This document shows positions 34,280-46,057 of a stretch of DNA of 64,000 nucleotides, piece by piece (positions within the stretch are counted from its first letter, which is position 1; every line of letters starts with the position of its first letter). The notes beneath the pieces are model-generated. The model was not told where the DNA came from and made no database searches. It was given only the letters and a program-made list of their open reading frames with translations. The DNA lies in the NCBI GenBank assembly GCA_030734395.1, contig JAUZTG010000029.1:2604001-2668000 (forward strand). The letters run 5' to 3'. Made by a program: the position numbers and the translations under genes. Source of the DNA: Sarocladium kiliense. Its lineage: Eukaryota; Ascomycota; Sordariomycetes; Hypocreales; Sarocladiaceae.

Positions 34280-36439
34280 TCAATCCTCCTCAAAGAACAC
34301 CTTTTTCGTTCCATTCCCGCGGTTGCCATCCAAACCATCCAAAGCTTTGTCGATGTCCATGATATCCAGCATCTCCCTCTCCACGTTCCGTCTCGTGAGA
34401 TCGCTGCTCTCGTCTGCTGCCGCATCCAGTGTATCCGCAAAGCCAAAGCCAGAACGCGATCGTGACCGAGATGGGAGAGTCATTCCCATGGTCGTATCGT
34501 CGTCATCGTCGGCTGCGTCATCCATAGCCTGTGAGAGACGTCTTCTGAGAGTACCATGCTGGCTTGTGCTGAGGTTGTAGCTCTGGCTGCCCCTTTTATT
34601 GGAGTTGCCATGTACAATGATGGCGCTCGAGCGCTCGCCTTTAGAGAAGAGTCTGCGCTTGTGCGTGATGGTACCTGACTTGAGGTCCGTGCCATTATCC
34701 CCCGAACGCACCACAACCAAGCGTGTCTCACCCTGAACAATTACATCCACAGGCAGTCCGCCTTCTTCCTGCTCGGCGTTCGGATCCGACATGAGATCGA
34801 CACCGCAACAGCGCTCCCCAAGGAGGCCGGTCGCGAGATCCTGGAGCTTGACCATCCTCGACGGCTGCGCACCACTGAATGAGTTCACACCACTGCCAGC
34901 ACCCTTACGAAGTTGCGTCTCCCAGAACCGATAAACACCTGGGATGACGGCAACATGCTCCTGGCTGCCGACCCACAAAGCCACAGACTCATCAGGCTGT
35001 GTGCTCCCTGTAGCAGGCAGACCAAACACCGCGACGCCGCCCTTGACAGTAGCGAGGCGGTCGACCCCATTGCTCGTGACGAGTGTCGCGGTAGCTTGAC
35101 GCCGCGTGTGAGGTGTCATCGGCGCAAACTCGCCGCTGTTGCTGGTATCTCTCACGTGACCAGTTCCATGGCGCAGCGAGTTCGCTCCTTCAACGTAGCC
35201 AGAGACGCTGAAGGCCGTGAGGGCAGCACCACGCACACCAGACTTGAGCTTGTTGGACATGGATGATCCCGAAGCTGACGGACTGGCACCATCAACGTCC
35301 CAAATCCCCCACATGCCATCCGCCAGTAGGGCAAAGATCGCGCGGCCATGAGCAATCCACGCTGCATCCAGCACGGGTTTTCTTGACGCTGTTGGTCGCG
35401 AGAACGGCTGGTATAGAGTGAGAAGCCATGATCCCTGAGATGGGTATGAGCCTGAGTCCTCCGGGTCTGGTAATGATGGTAGAGCGTAGTCGTATATCCT
35501 AACGCCATGGGGAGACGAGATGGCCAGAAGCTGGGTCGTATGTGTCGGGTTGAAGGAGATGCCGGTGAGGGGACTCGGGAGGTATTCGGTCTGGAAAGGT
35601 TGGATAGTGGTGTTCCGCTTCGGCTTCGCATCCAGCGGCACATCCCATAAGCGAAGGGTACCGGAAGCTTCTCGCGAATGTGCGGCAACGATAGCCCGCG
35701 CAGACTTGCCCAACGGTTGGGAGTTCTTGCCCTTGGCTAGTGTGATGGCGATGCCGTCGCTGACCTTGGAGTGGCGACCCAGTGAGATCACCGTGTCACC
35801 CCAAGTGCTTGATCCAGCCTTTGCCGCAGAGCCCTTGGACTTCACCTTGCTTGATGGCGACGGCGGCGTTAACGGAGCTGTGACGATGAAGTTCTGTCTG
35901 TCCGCGCACGAAACAGCAAACACCATCTTCTCAGTCAAGACAGTCGCACCCTGCCAGGCTCCCTCACTGGCGGCGCAAGGGTTGATCGGCATCACAGCGA
36001 TGTGCAAAACTGGGGCCTCGAATGCGAGGTCGAGGGTCTGCACAATCTCTGGATATGGACCATCCTCCACCTCGTCCTCGAACTCAACTTTCTCACCGTT
36101 GCCCTTGGCTGGCGCTTCGTCTTCGTCGGAGTCGATGATCATGACTGCATCCTCAGACGAGCCATTCCGCTTGTCTTGTGATTTGTCGGCCGCTTTCTTC
36201 TTGAATCGCCGGCCGCCGCGCCAGACCAGCGTCAAGCCGTCATCGTGACCGTATAGAAGGATCGTGGCACCTTGAGGTGATTGAACAGGATAGGTCTTTA
36301 CATCATTGACGCGCTGTGAGAGGTCGTAACTATTTCTCTTAGTTGGATAACACACTCCATGAATATATCGGTTCATTACTCACGTTAGCTGTACGTTTTG
36401 TGGCGTTCGGCGAAGTCTGGGAGCTGAAGGAACAGCCAT
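34280..36439 (-). CDS. NUP37: WD-repeat protein, probable nucleoporin Nup37
   Basis: Two exons (36384-36439, 34280-36329; intron 36330-36383 with GTGAGT donor and AATAG acceptor) encode 701 aa. The 56-nt first exon gives MAVPSAPRLRRTPQNVQL, and the join continues TYDLSQRVNDVKTYPVQSP. This entry plus ILLYGHDDGLTLVWRGGRR resembles fungal Nup37, a beta-propeller of the Y-shaped Nup84/Nup107 pore complex. Blade-like segments recur (GTLRLWDVPLD, LLAISSPHGVRIYDYALP, WGIWDVDGASP). Acidic low-complexity loops interrupt the propeller, and the last ~100 residues (Ser/Arg-rich, DDDDD run, helical MLDIMDIDKALDGLDG end) form a tail absent from animal Nup37. The assignment comes from remembered family features, and another WD protein is possible. 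Confidence 0.6.
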
Positions 36440-36869
36440 CTTGAAGGCAGCGGGCGCAACACCCGAACCTGTGAGATTGCAATCTTGGTCAAGCTGCGTA
36501 GAAGTTGAGTAGAAAAATGGCCTAATCAGAGAAGGAGACTTTGGTTGCTGGATGAACGCTCTCTGGATAGGCTGTTGGACGGTGGGCAGCTTGAAGCTTC
36601 GAGACGCGACGCAGATCGCGACTGGAGCTTCACATCTGAAATCTTAGGTCACGTGTTCCCAGCAACTACGACGACGACTGACACACCCGCAAATCATATA
36701 GGTACACCCACTATTCGAGCTCAACTATCTCTGTTATTGGTCACCTATACATTTTTTTTTTTTATCAAGGTCATTCTTGAAAGACTCTCACTTGTTGCTA
36801 CCGCGTCAGTCGAAGCTCTTCCGTGAGGTTTGAGGCTCCCAGCCTTCAGGAGAAACTGGTCTGGAAGTA
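36440..36869. other. Intergenic region, no gene seen
   Basis: Promoter of the Nup37-like gene on the right side of its start codon. A T run lies near 36753-36763. Nothing coding is recognisable before the decayed oxidase begins. Confidence 0.5.
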
Positions 36870-37400
36870 AAAGATCTTTTCATCCCAGGATCGGCATTGG
36901 GGGAGATCGGTGAGATTGGACCGTGAGAGAACACCGAAACCATTGCCACCATCTTTGAGGGCTATCTAAATGTCGGGATTCTCCTCGACGTTGGCGTTTA
37001 CGGTGCGGCCACCGAAGAGAAAGACTTCGTAGTTCGGGACGTTGTCACAGATGGATCATTGAGCATATGAGAAAGATGACAAGCGAGCTGCTTCCTATCA
37101 GTTCATACTAGATTGCTGAGAGAGGCTGGAGGTGGCAGAAGAAAACACCCTGAAGAGGTTCAGCTCCGATGCCACCAGTCGAATGCCTATTGCCCATCAG
37201 GGCCAGGGCAATATCTACGTTGCATTTGTTTTCACCAGCTGCCACATACATAGTATTTTTCTCAGCATCCGCATGCACGCCTTCGGTCATCCTCATAGGG
37301 ATGGCAATTCCATCCTGAACGGTAGAAAGAACATCAGTAGCCTGCCTCCCCGATCCGCAGATCGCAACCTGAGTTTGGTATGTGGCTTGATGGGCAAGAC
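36870..37400 (-). pseudogene. Decayed FAD-linked (berberine-bridge type) oxidase
   Basis: Two collinear fragments match the FAD_binding_4 oxidase family. The 5' fragment (about 37150-37400) reads QVAICGSGRQ, then DGIAIPMRMTEGVHADAEKN and TMYVAAGEN, corresponding to the family's RSGGH, DGIVIDLS and VGAG positions. The 3' fragment (about 36870-37053) reads NYEVFLFGGRTVNANVEENP followed by IALKDGGNGFGVLSRSNL, matching the family block with consensus ENPDLWWALKGGGNNFG. A TAG stop at 36966-36968 replaces a Trp codon of that block. The segment between the fragments (GVGG...LGGG core) is missing, the flavin His motif is altered, and the C-terminal half is absent. The gene is therefore broken in several ways. 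I describe it only as a relic and give no repaired version. Confidence 0.72.
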
Positions 37401-38724
37401 AATGTCGACGATCTGGGTTGTGGTGGATAAAGTTGGGAGGCTGGTGGGTCGTATGTCGTGCTGAAGGCTGGTGAAGGAGGATTGGAGAATCTCGTTGAAG
37501 TCGCAGTACCTGGAAGAACTATGAGGTCGCTGGAGATGCTCACTCCAGCGCTGCGATGCTGTGTCTAATACAGTCATCGTGAGACTGGCAGGTGAAGGGA
37601 TGTGTTAAGTACGAATCACATGCAACCTCGTCAAAACAAGGGTAAGTTCGACACCTCAGTTTTATGTACCAATATATACTGCCGACGAGTTCAAGTTATC
37701 CAAGCTCGCGAACAAGAGGCCAGCCTTCATCCGAGGCGATTCATACAAAGTATTGGCCTGACGACTTTTAGCATCGCTTTGCAACGAAGCGATGGTCATC
37801 AACTGCTTGCGATTCACAGGCTCTTACACTCTTTATAACCCTACCACTATGTCTCCCAGGCTTCGCAGTGTGATGACAAGTCCCCGCCTAGTCGCCGAGA
37901 TGTGCAATCTTGACACCACAACCGTATGACTTCGGGTTACTATCCGCGGCTCAGGCAGTGCTGTGGGCTTCGTAGCTCGCTTGCAGGCATGCCTAGCGCC
38001 GTACCAGGCACTTTCGGACCATGGAGATTCCATACGACTCTCTTCACTGCTTTTGAGATTTCACCAGATGGAACTTGAGTCAACATGGTACTTGCTTACT
38101 ACTATGCGCAATTCTACATACATCCCATCCACCTTTACCTCCTGAACAACCCCTTACCCTCCCCAAGATACCAAAGAAACGAGAAGAATAAGGTAGTGTC
38201 ATGGGAGGCCCTCTTGCATGCCTCCGTCTCCCTCAACAGTCATGGGCAGAATTTGTGCTGAGACCGTCGACGTCGTATGCCAAAACGTTGACACCGCTGT
38301 GTGTCGTACGTGTCCATTGGTATATGGTAGCACGGTACCAAGCGATGTCGCCATGCCTTGTTGGTACCGACGGGCAGGCGCTCTGGAGCGTGTTTTCTAC
38401 CAGATATGGATATGGAGGTTGTACGTGTGAACAGTCGATGATGTTTGTGGCCAGCTGTACTTCAAGGAATGGACGGCATAGGGTTTGCCGACGTGTTGCG
38501 CGGTGCCAATCGCAGTTGCAGCCGCTATCGCTTGTGGTTGTAACAAATAAACAAGGCCACCCTACGGCCAGAGGAACAAAGGTTCAATAAAAACGCCGTC
38601 AAACTTGTCGTTCAGCCGACAAATGACATGAGCTGTCATCCCGAAAACGCCGTGAATGCCGCAAAGACAGGGAATCAAAGATGAGTGAAGGCAGATTCGT
38701 GCATCATGGCTTCAGTCAGGCAGC
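37401..38724. other. Intergenic region beside the oxidase relic
   Basis: The first 200 bp may contain further frame-shifted N-terminal remnants of the FAD oxidase. Beyond that there are only short unrecognised frames and the WSC gene's 3' flank. Confidence 0.45.
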
Positions 38725-39682
38725 TCATGCGTTGGTGACCTAAGATGAGGTTAGTACGAGGCAAGGGCGGTAAGGTGAGTTACGGTCAACGTACCCTCAG
38801 GATCCTCCGTGAGTAATCTTGATTATCAGCGATGCTGCCGTCACTCATCCGGCGGTGGGCCATAACGGGGTCGAGACGAGAATCGGTCATGGAGATACTG
38901 CCGTGGCTGCTTGGAGGCTTGGAGCCACTGATGAAGGCATTGACGGCGGCATTCCGACGGTGATCCTCTTCAATCTCGGCATTTCGGCGACGGCGCATCC
39001 AGAAAAAGAAACCACCAATGCCACCAGCGATGACAGCTACGCCAACGACTACTCCGGCAGCAATACCGGCCGTGTTGGTGCCCTTTTTCTCCCCTTCCTC
39101 TTGGGGCACTTCTGTGGTCTCGGTCGCAGCGGGAGCTGTCTCAGCGGCGGTAGTCTTGGCGGCAGATGAAGACGTTGTCGTGGATGTAGTGTCCTTGTCG
39201 TCATCATCTTTTGGCTCCGGAAGGAAATCAACGTCGACATTCAGACCAGTATTGAACACTGACCAGTGACCAGGATCACCGAGACCGCCACAGGCCTCAT
39301 CAGGCCAAGTGGGGCATGGGAAGTTGCAGTTCTTGTCAGCGACGAGTGACTTCTTGGGTGGATAGGTCGAGCCGCAGGAGCACTGGCCGCCGTGAAGAGC
39401 CATGACAAGCTTGTTCTTTGACTTGCAGCGATCGTAACAGCTACCAGAGGTCAAGAACGCTACATTCTTCTCAATTGTGAAGTTTCCGTCCGCACTGAAG
39501 CAGCCCTGCGACTTCATCTCGCCAGGGACAGGGAATTCTGATGGTGATTGCTTGCCCTCCTGGGCTCCTGTAGTGGAGTCGGGTGACCGGGCAATAACCT
39601 TTGAGGGGTTCACTGCTGCAGTGACGGCCATGACCTGTGAGAATGCCACTAGGGCCATGGAGAACAGTGTTGAGGTCTTCAT
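38725..39682 (-). CDS. WSC-domain cell-wall stress sensor
   Basis: Two exons (38795-39682, 38725-38739; intron 38740-38794) encode 300 aa. The intron has a perfect TACTAAC branch site, and the last exon is only 15 nt, changing the end to RRILRVTNA. There is a signal peptide (MKTSTLFSMALVAFSQVMA). A cysteine-rich WSC domain with eight Cys, including SQGCFS, SGSCYDRCKSKN, GGQCSCGSTYPP, NCNFPCP and DEACGG, binds wall glucans. A Ser/Thr-rich stalk follows, then one transmembrane helix (IAAGVVVGVAVIAGGIGGFF) and RRRR stop-transfer, and a short cytosolic tail with MTDSRLDPVMAHRRMSDGS, typical of Wsc/Slg1-type sensors feeding Rho1 and the cell-wall-integrity MAP kinase. Such tails interact with Rom2 in yeast; that role is inferred here. 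Confidence 0.88.
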
Positions 39683-42600
39683 GTTGATGGACTATGATGG
39701 GAAAGGGGATTGGTGATGAGTCGAGGATTGTCGGTCCGTTGTGATTCAAATACTGCGAGTATTCGAGGATCCAACGCTGGTTGATGACTTGATCACGCTC
39801 CGCCGGGGAGAACCTGTATCAAGCCTGAATCACACTTGAAAGGTGAAAACTGTCGGTGTATCCGAGGGCGCGTTGACCTTCAACCGAAATGGCCGAGAGG
39901 CAGGATCAAGCGATGTCGGTGGTCAACGAGACGTGGCGAGGACGTGTTGTTGATAGAACGAGTGTAGGGCTCTCGAGAGCGACGCGTCGTGCGAGAGTCG
40001 GTGTTCAGAGACTGGCAAAGGATCTCGTTGCCTGTCGTCGTGGTTCAGAGTCGTCGGCAGGCTCTTGTGAGGTTGTTGGTAGTCGTCTTGGAGACAACTA
40101 AGGGAAGAGGCTAGACAGGGACGAATCGAACGAAGGAGAAAATGGCTCGGTTGCAACGTGAGACGATAAGCCAGGCCACGACACGATGGTGTTTGAAGAG
40201 AGGATCGCGGTGGGGGACTATTGGAAAGGAATGGAAGGCAAGAAGGAAGGACTGGAACGAGAGACTGGGACCTGTTTTGTTGGAAAGGAGGCAGGTGCGA
40301 TGGGATGGGGCCTAGCGAGGGTGAAGAGAGAAGGAGGAGAAGGTAGCGAGAGCGGGAAGCGCCAGGAGGAAGGAACTGGGAGAGAGAGGGAAAAACCGAG
40401 AAAGTGAAGGGGGTGGCACCTGCTTGGGGGCCGCTCGTACCTGGCTACGGTGCTGTGCGTGCCTGACTGGTGCGGTGGTGGATTGCTGGGCATATGGCTG
40501 GGCAGGTCAGGGAGAAGGAGTGGACGGGAGGTGTGGAGGGAAATTAGCGGGTGCTGGCAGGGTTCTTGGACGCTTGTAGGGCATGAACGGTGCATAATAG
40601 CTACAAGCGTAGTGCATTGCCTGCATATGCCAGGTACGCGCCAAATTATGAGCTGCACAAGTGCTGCACAACTCTGTCACGGATAAAGGCACATGTACGG
40701 AGTACCACTCGATCTATTGTTATTCGTGTGCACATACGATTCAACTGTTTGAAAGTCAATCACGCGGTTTCGGCTCCACTGATTGTCGTTCCCAGCTGAA
40801 TCGTGAATCGATCTACTGCTGCTGGTGCATCCAGCCTCTTCTACAAACTCTACCTGCCTCCTACATCACCACATGAACCACTGGTCAGCTCGTGGCATCT
40901 TCTCGATTTCCATCTTGGAAAGTACCGACCGACACTCCAAACTAAATACCGAAGTTACTCACAAGCACCAGAATGCAAAAACCCCGATACGGTTGGTATC
41001 CACCCATCCATCTCGCGAGGGTGTGACGGCCCCTGTCGCTCAATGCAAGCCCCTGACAGTGGCTGGAAGCGCCATCCCAATCAATGCGGAGCCTTCAGAT
41101 GGAATGCTGCTCGATTATTGGAGGGCATGAGTCCACCAGGCCTCTACTTTAGTCGCGCGACTTTCATTGACTCCTGCTCACTGGGAAGCACTGCCACCAA
41201 CCCTGTTGCACAGGTCATCGCCGTTCATCGTTGCCCAGCACACTGAACCTTCAGGGGTTGTTAAGCTTTCACCAGCACTCTCAGGTACGAGATCAATATG
41301 ACTGACCCGGCCGGTTTCTGCGGGCCTACGAAGATCGACATGGTGACTTCCGCTGCGATAGACCTGAGTGTGCCTCTCCGGCGCGACACTTAACAAAAGT
41401 AGAAGGCGTGAGTGGTCACAGTTCAATCAAAACGACGCGGGCGCCGTTGTCTCGGGTAGAACACCGCCCATTCGTAGGAGGAGGAACATCAACACAGAGC
41501 CCCCGTCAAATCAAAGCCAGACGCAATGCCACCCCCTTCATGACCAGCCGCCGAGGCAACACAAGTAACGCCGGCGCCCTCGTGCCATCTCTCTGCGCAA
41601 CGGCAACCAGCCGCCTGCTCGGCGACGGGATCACGACGCTATAAGAAGCGTTCCCAGAGATATCCCCGATTGCTTGCACAGCCGCAAGAGCAATCAAGAC
41701 AGTGTCGCAAATTGCACTGTTCGAGAGCCGGACAAAGCGAGACGATCCTGCTCTCGACGAAACATCACGACTTGGTTCCCCTGCTGATCGCACGTCACCG
41801 ATGCTCATCTTCTCCATATTGAATTCCTCAAAAAGACGGCGGTTACAGACTTCAGAGCTCCAAGATCCAACATCCACTCTAAAGCCTTTAATCGTCTGTC
41901 TTCGTTTCAAGGCCTCAGGCCTCAAACCTCCGAGGGCCGCCATTATGATCCTGCCATATCTCGTCGAATCACACAAAAGCCCTGCTCATGTCGATCCTCC
42001 ATGATCTCCAAAGGGGAACGACACTGTGCCCTGATCCACGATTTGAATCGAGAGGTTCTTTCTCGCTCTTTGCACAACTACTCATTGCACTGTCAACATC
42101 TAGCGTGAGGTTTTGTTCCTGCACCCGGGTGGGGACATGAAGCATCTGTTATGAAAGCTCCGCTCCAGATACATGCATAAAACTGATGACGGTGGCTACT
42201 ATGCAGGCTTGCTCGGACACAGCCTCGACTGGCAGAAACGGATGGGAAGGATGTGTTTCTTCCCGCGCGATCCGAAATGCGAGAGATTGATGGGAGGTAT
42301 TCATTTTCCCTCGCCATGCCCAGCCTGTCACGTAATTGCCATCTATGGGAGAATAACGCGAAGTCGCATTCCAACACGTTCGGGTAGATGGTCGTGGCAT
42401 AAGCCACGGTGGGCCGACAGATGCTCATCGGTCTTTGCTTTCCAACAAACAAGCATGGTTCTGGAGCCCATCATGTCATTTTGTCTGACAGCATCGCGCA
42501 AGACAGCACAGCCTCACCAATCTAGACTATCCTAGTGTTTTCACAATGCTTGGGCCATCCCGTGCGAACACGAGGTTATCACCATGGAACAGCGGGGCCT

Positions 42601-43386
42601 TACTGTGAGGCTGGACGAGTTCCAGTCACCCTTGCGGACGCCCAGTGCGCAAACAACGCCGCCGGGTCATCCGTCGCGTACCTCGTCCCGCTGAGCCAAA
42701 GCTTGTGTGGCCGCGTGTTGCACGGTCTAGACCTCATTCGCACAACCCTGCGTATTAGTGGTCCCGATGTCTTGCAGCAAAGTGTGCACGAAATGTCTCG
42801 GTAAGTAAAGAATTCATTATACATGTCATGAATGCATTCTCCTATAATAATGAGCCATGGTCTGCTGGTTCTGCTTCGTTAGATTGAATATTGAAGATGC
42901 TTTTGATCTGCCTTACCAAGATGTCTTCCGATCTTGAGTAGGGTCTCCATTGCGAGGGGCCATCGGAGATCTTGCTCTCCACAGAGTGTAGAAGCTTATC
43001 TTCCGCGGCCAGACGGGCCAGCAAATTGACAGCTCCTCTGGTGTACAGCACGTGACGAGAGACTTGCGGACTTCTCCTGGCAGCAAATCGGGGAAGCGAC
43101 ATAATTGAGATGCCATTCGTTTTCGAGTCATGCCTGGAAAAGTCTACGATGATCATCATTCCGTGTGTCTGATAACATCCTCGCCTAGGTATAAATAACA
43201 TCAGACTCGAAGTTTTGCTCAGAACAAGAACATGCTATTCCTGGCTTCCTGGCAACGATGGTGGACCCCAATGTCCCACCCGTCACCATTAACATCCATG
43301 TCTTTCTCCTTTTGGCCCATCGCCGTCGTCTCCGAGATGGTTCTATGGACCTTAAAACAGCATACAGTGTGCGGATAGTAATTGGA
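39683..43386. other. Long gene-poor region
   Basis: From 39700 to about 40430 the minus strand is pyrimidine-rich, consistent with a long promoter/leader for the WSC gene. Beyond that, frames at 41506-41976 and 42842-43201 (both -) have protein-like composition but no recognisable domain, start context or splice support. No repeats or RNAs were seen. Confidence 0.45.
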
Positions 43387-45249
43387 TCAATCCGACTCCC
43401 ATGCGAGTCGACGCTCATGGAGACTCGACTGCCTCTTCCTCTTCTGCTCTCCGGAAGCCTCCTTGTATGGATCTTGAGCGGCAAGCTTCTTCACCTTAGC
43501 CGTGATAGCCGCAGTCGTGTAATCCGCCGCATCGGCCTTGACAGCCCTCCACTCCTTCGCCATGGGGTCCGCGAAAGAATCATACCCCAGATCCTTCAAG
43601 GCTGTGACATTGAACGCCGCCATCATCTCATGATCCTCGTGAATCAGGTTGTGACAGTGAAACATGTACAACCCATCTGTCGTGAAGTGCGCCTGAACAC
43701 GCACCGTCTCTCCAGCATCTAGCCACACCACATCCTGCAAACCGGCCGCTTCATAAGGTAGCACTCCCCTCTTCCCCTTCGATCGGCTCAGCACCCGGAA
43801 GTCAACAAGATGGACGTGAATAGGATGAGTCCAGCCTCCTCCGCCATTTACGAGCTCCCAGGTCTCGACTGTACCGCGCGGGACTTTAGCAAGAACACGA
43901 TTGTTCACGTCGGAGAATACAACGCCATTGATTCGCCATTCGCCGCCTGTGCGAGAGAACTCGAAGCGCCGGTCAATTTTGCCATTGGCAGGAGGTGGGA
44001 AAGGCACTGAGCGGAGGGTAGAAGGAACGCGAGAATTGTCCGTTACTGACTTGCTGTCGACAACGAATCGCATGACGTTCACTGTCTCCTTATAGTCGTC
44101 ATCTTTACCGACATCTTCCCGGTTGCGGAGAGTGATGTTCTGTCCTGCAAAGGAAGAGAAGTCAACGACGACTTCCCACCGCTCTGCCATAGAAATTGCA
44201 AGCGTAGAGGTTGTGATGGGCTTAGTGAGCAGGCCAGCATCTGATCCAATGACTTGAAAGGGGATCTCGCTACTGCTGCCGGACTGGCGACGAAGGTAGA
44301 GGATGAAGCTGCGTGAGACGGATGCGTTCAGCAGACGGAAGCGGTACTTGCGCGGTTGGACTTTCAGGAATGGCCAAGGTTGGCCGTTCACATGAATGAC
44401 GTCTCCGAAGTAAGAGTCCGTCTCTCCGGCTGGGGAAGTGAGAGTGCCGTCCGAGTTGTAGTACTTGGAATTCAGGATCAGGGGGATATCAAACTGGCCG
44501 TAGCCTGATGGGAGACCGAGAGCGTCTTCGGCTGAGTCGCGGAGAATGTAGCCGCCTGCTTGACCAGCATTGGCATTCTCTGCTGTCTGTGATCTTGTCA
44601 ACTTTTGTCCGTAAAGCGGTCCATGCGGTTGTTGTGACTTACATGATCCATGGCATGGTCGTGGTACCACAAGAAACGCCCACTTTGACCGTTAGGATAG
44701 TAGTAATCCTTGTACTGCCCTGGTGAGATAACATCTTCTGCCCATCCATCCCATGGAGCCCTCTTTATGTTCTGTCAGCTAAGTGCGCGAGTTATATTAG
44801 GTGAAGAATTGCTCTTACCGAAGGCGAGCCATGCAAGTGAATGGCACTGTCCGTCGTGACATTGTTCGTGAAGCGAACGACAGTCTCAACGCCCTTGTCA
44901 ATTATGAACGTCGGTCCTGGGGCAATTCCATCGTAACCCTGGAGAGCTGCAGGCTTCTTGTTGGGGTAGATCTGCTTGCTCAATGGCAGGATGTTGATCT
45001 CATAGTAGTCAATTGGCTTGTTGTTGACAGGGTTTGTCACCCGCCTGGCCGCATACGTTAGTCCTGTATTTTGTAGTGCTTCGGTTCCAGAAGGATTAGT
45101 CTGCCTCACATCTTGGGCTGTTTAACAGGAGGAATAGGGAGCGGTTGGGAGAAGAGCCATGTGTAAGCTGGACTCTCCCAGTCCTTGGCATCAACGCCCT
45201 GGGATAGGGTCACAAGAGCCACCAGCGCTGCACCGATGCTGAACTGCAT
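43387..45249 (-). CDS. Secreted multicopper oxidase, bilirubin-oxidase/CotA-like
   Basis: Four exons (45110-45249, 44819-45044, 44643-44762, 43387-44586) encode 561 aa; the introns are 45045-45109, 44763-44818 and 44587-44642. A signal peptide is present (MQFSIGAALVALVTLSQGVDA). The splice joins rebuild QPKMRVTNPVNNKPIDYYEI, HLHGSPSRAPWDGWAED and WYHDHAMDHTAENANAGQAG. All four copper motifs are present: HLHGS (116-120), WYHDHAMDH (154-162), HPIHVHLVDF and HCHNLIHEDHEMM. The last carries the type-1 Cys, His and axial Met. The latter motif matches bilirubin oxidase of Myrothecium and bacterial CotA rather than white-rot laccase. It would oxidise phenols or tetrapyrroles with reduction of O2 to water. 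The C-terminus is a basic KRKRQSSLHERR tail. Substrate unknown. Confidence 0.9.
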
Positions 45250-45383
45250 TATGATTAAGAGTGCTTTCGGGGAAAAAATGCAAGAGAAGTCACGTTAGTG
45301 ACATAAGTGAACAGTGAATGTCCTTAGCCTGGTTGTATTCAGGCCTCACGCCTTGGTCAAGAGAAGGACGGAACATATTCCTC

Positions 45384-45390
45384 TTTATAT
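45384..45390 (-). promoter_or_regulatory. TATA box of the multicopper oxidase gene
   Basis: ATATAAA on the minus strand, about 135 bp before the start codon, in a position suited to this gene. Confidence 0.5.
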
Positions 45391-45982
45391 CCCCTCTGCA
45401 TACACAGCGTGAGACTACCATCCATGAGGAGTCATCCAATCGTCAAAAGAAAAGGCCAGGCCGTACGCCGTGGCTTGCAGATCGTGAACTATTTGGCCTG
45501 GGCTTTGGCTTGCTGTTACGAGACCGGCAGAAGAGGACGCACCAATGTAGCTCTTGCTTCTGCAGCTGTGCCAAACCAGCGCCACAGGTCCCTACAATTC
45601 GAGATTCGAGAACTGATGAGGCTGATGAGCTAGATCCAGCTGCAGCTGGGCTTGTTACTCTTTTGGATTCATTGGGTCATTGTTAGCTGAGGTGGCGTTA
45701 TAGTTCCTATGATTGCTGAGAGACTTCAACCCAAACTGTTGGGCTGAACGACCGGAGCACGGCGCCCAACAGCCAATCGTCGCTCTTAACAATTGCAAAT
45801 CGCCAGGACGAGCTTTCTCTCTCAGCCACTCAAGCCAGGTAACGGAAATCACGATAGCCGGCATTTGCAGCCGGTCAAAACAGTGTGTAAGACCTGCAGT
45901 GTTCTCGGCCCACTGTCTGGGAAGCACTCCACCATTCGCAAGTGCGATTCACAAAATACTCGCCACGCCTGGACCGACCTTT

Positions 45983-46057
45983 CGGAAACCGGGAGTGCCA
46001 AATATTCTTTATTTCCCACTTTACTTCGCGGGTTGATTCGACCGACTTCCGGACCGG
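45983..46057. promoter_or_regulatory. Two zinc-cluster-type dyads
   Basis: CGGAAACCG at 45983-45991 and CCGGACCGG at 46049-46057 are inverted and everted CGG half-site pairs, the form bound by Zn(II)2Cys6 activators. They lie 730-810 bp upstream of the multicopper oxidase start. Function is inferred from form only. Confidence 0.3.

Noticed and set aside
33664..34446. Overlapping long frames on both strands between FEN1 and the Nup37-like gene
   Set aside because: Mutually exclusive, basic/Ser-rich translations with no domain; typical shadow or chance frames.
41506..41976. 156-codon minus-strand frame with protein-like composition
   Set aside because: No domain, splice context, signal peptide or recognised similarity; frames of this length occur by chance in this GC-balanced DNA.
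42842..43201. 119-codon minus-strand frame, with a second plausible frame overlapping it
   Set aside because: Two competing frames over the same bases and no family resemblance; could be an exon but cannot be supported.
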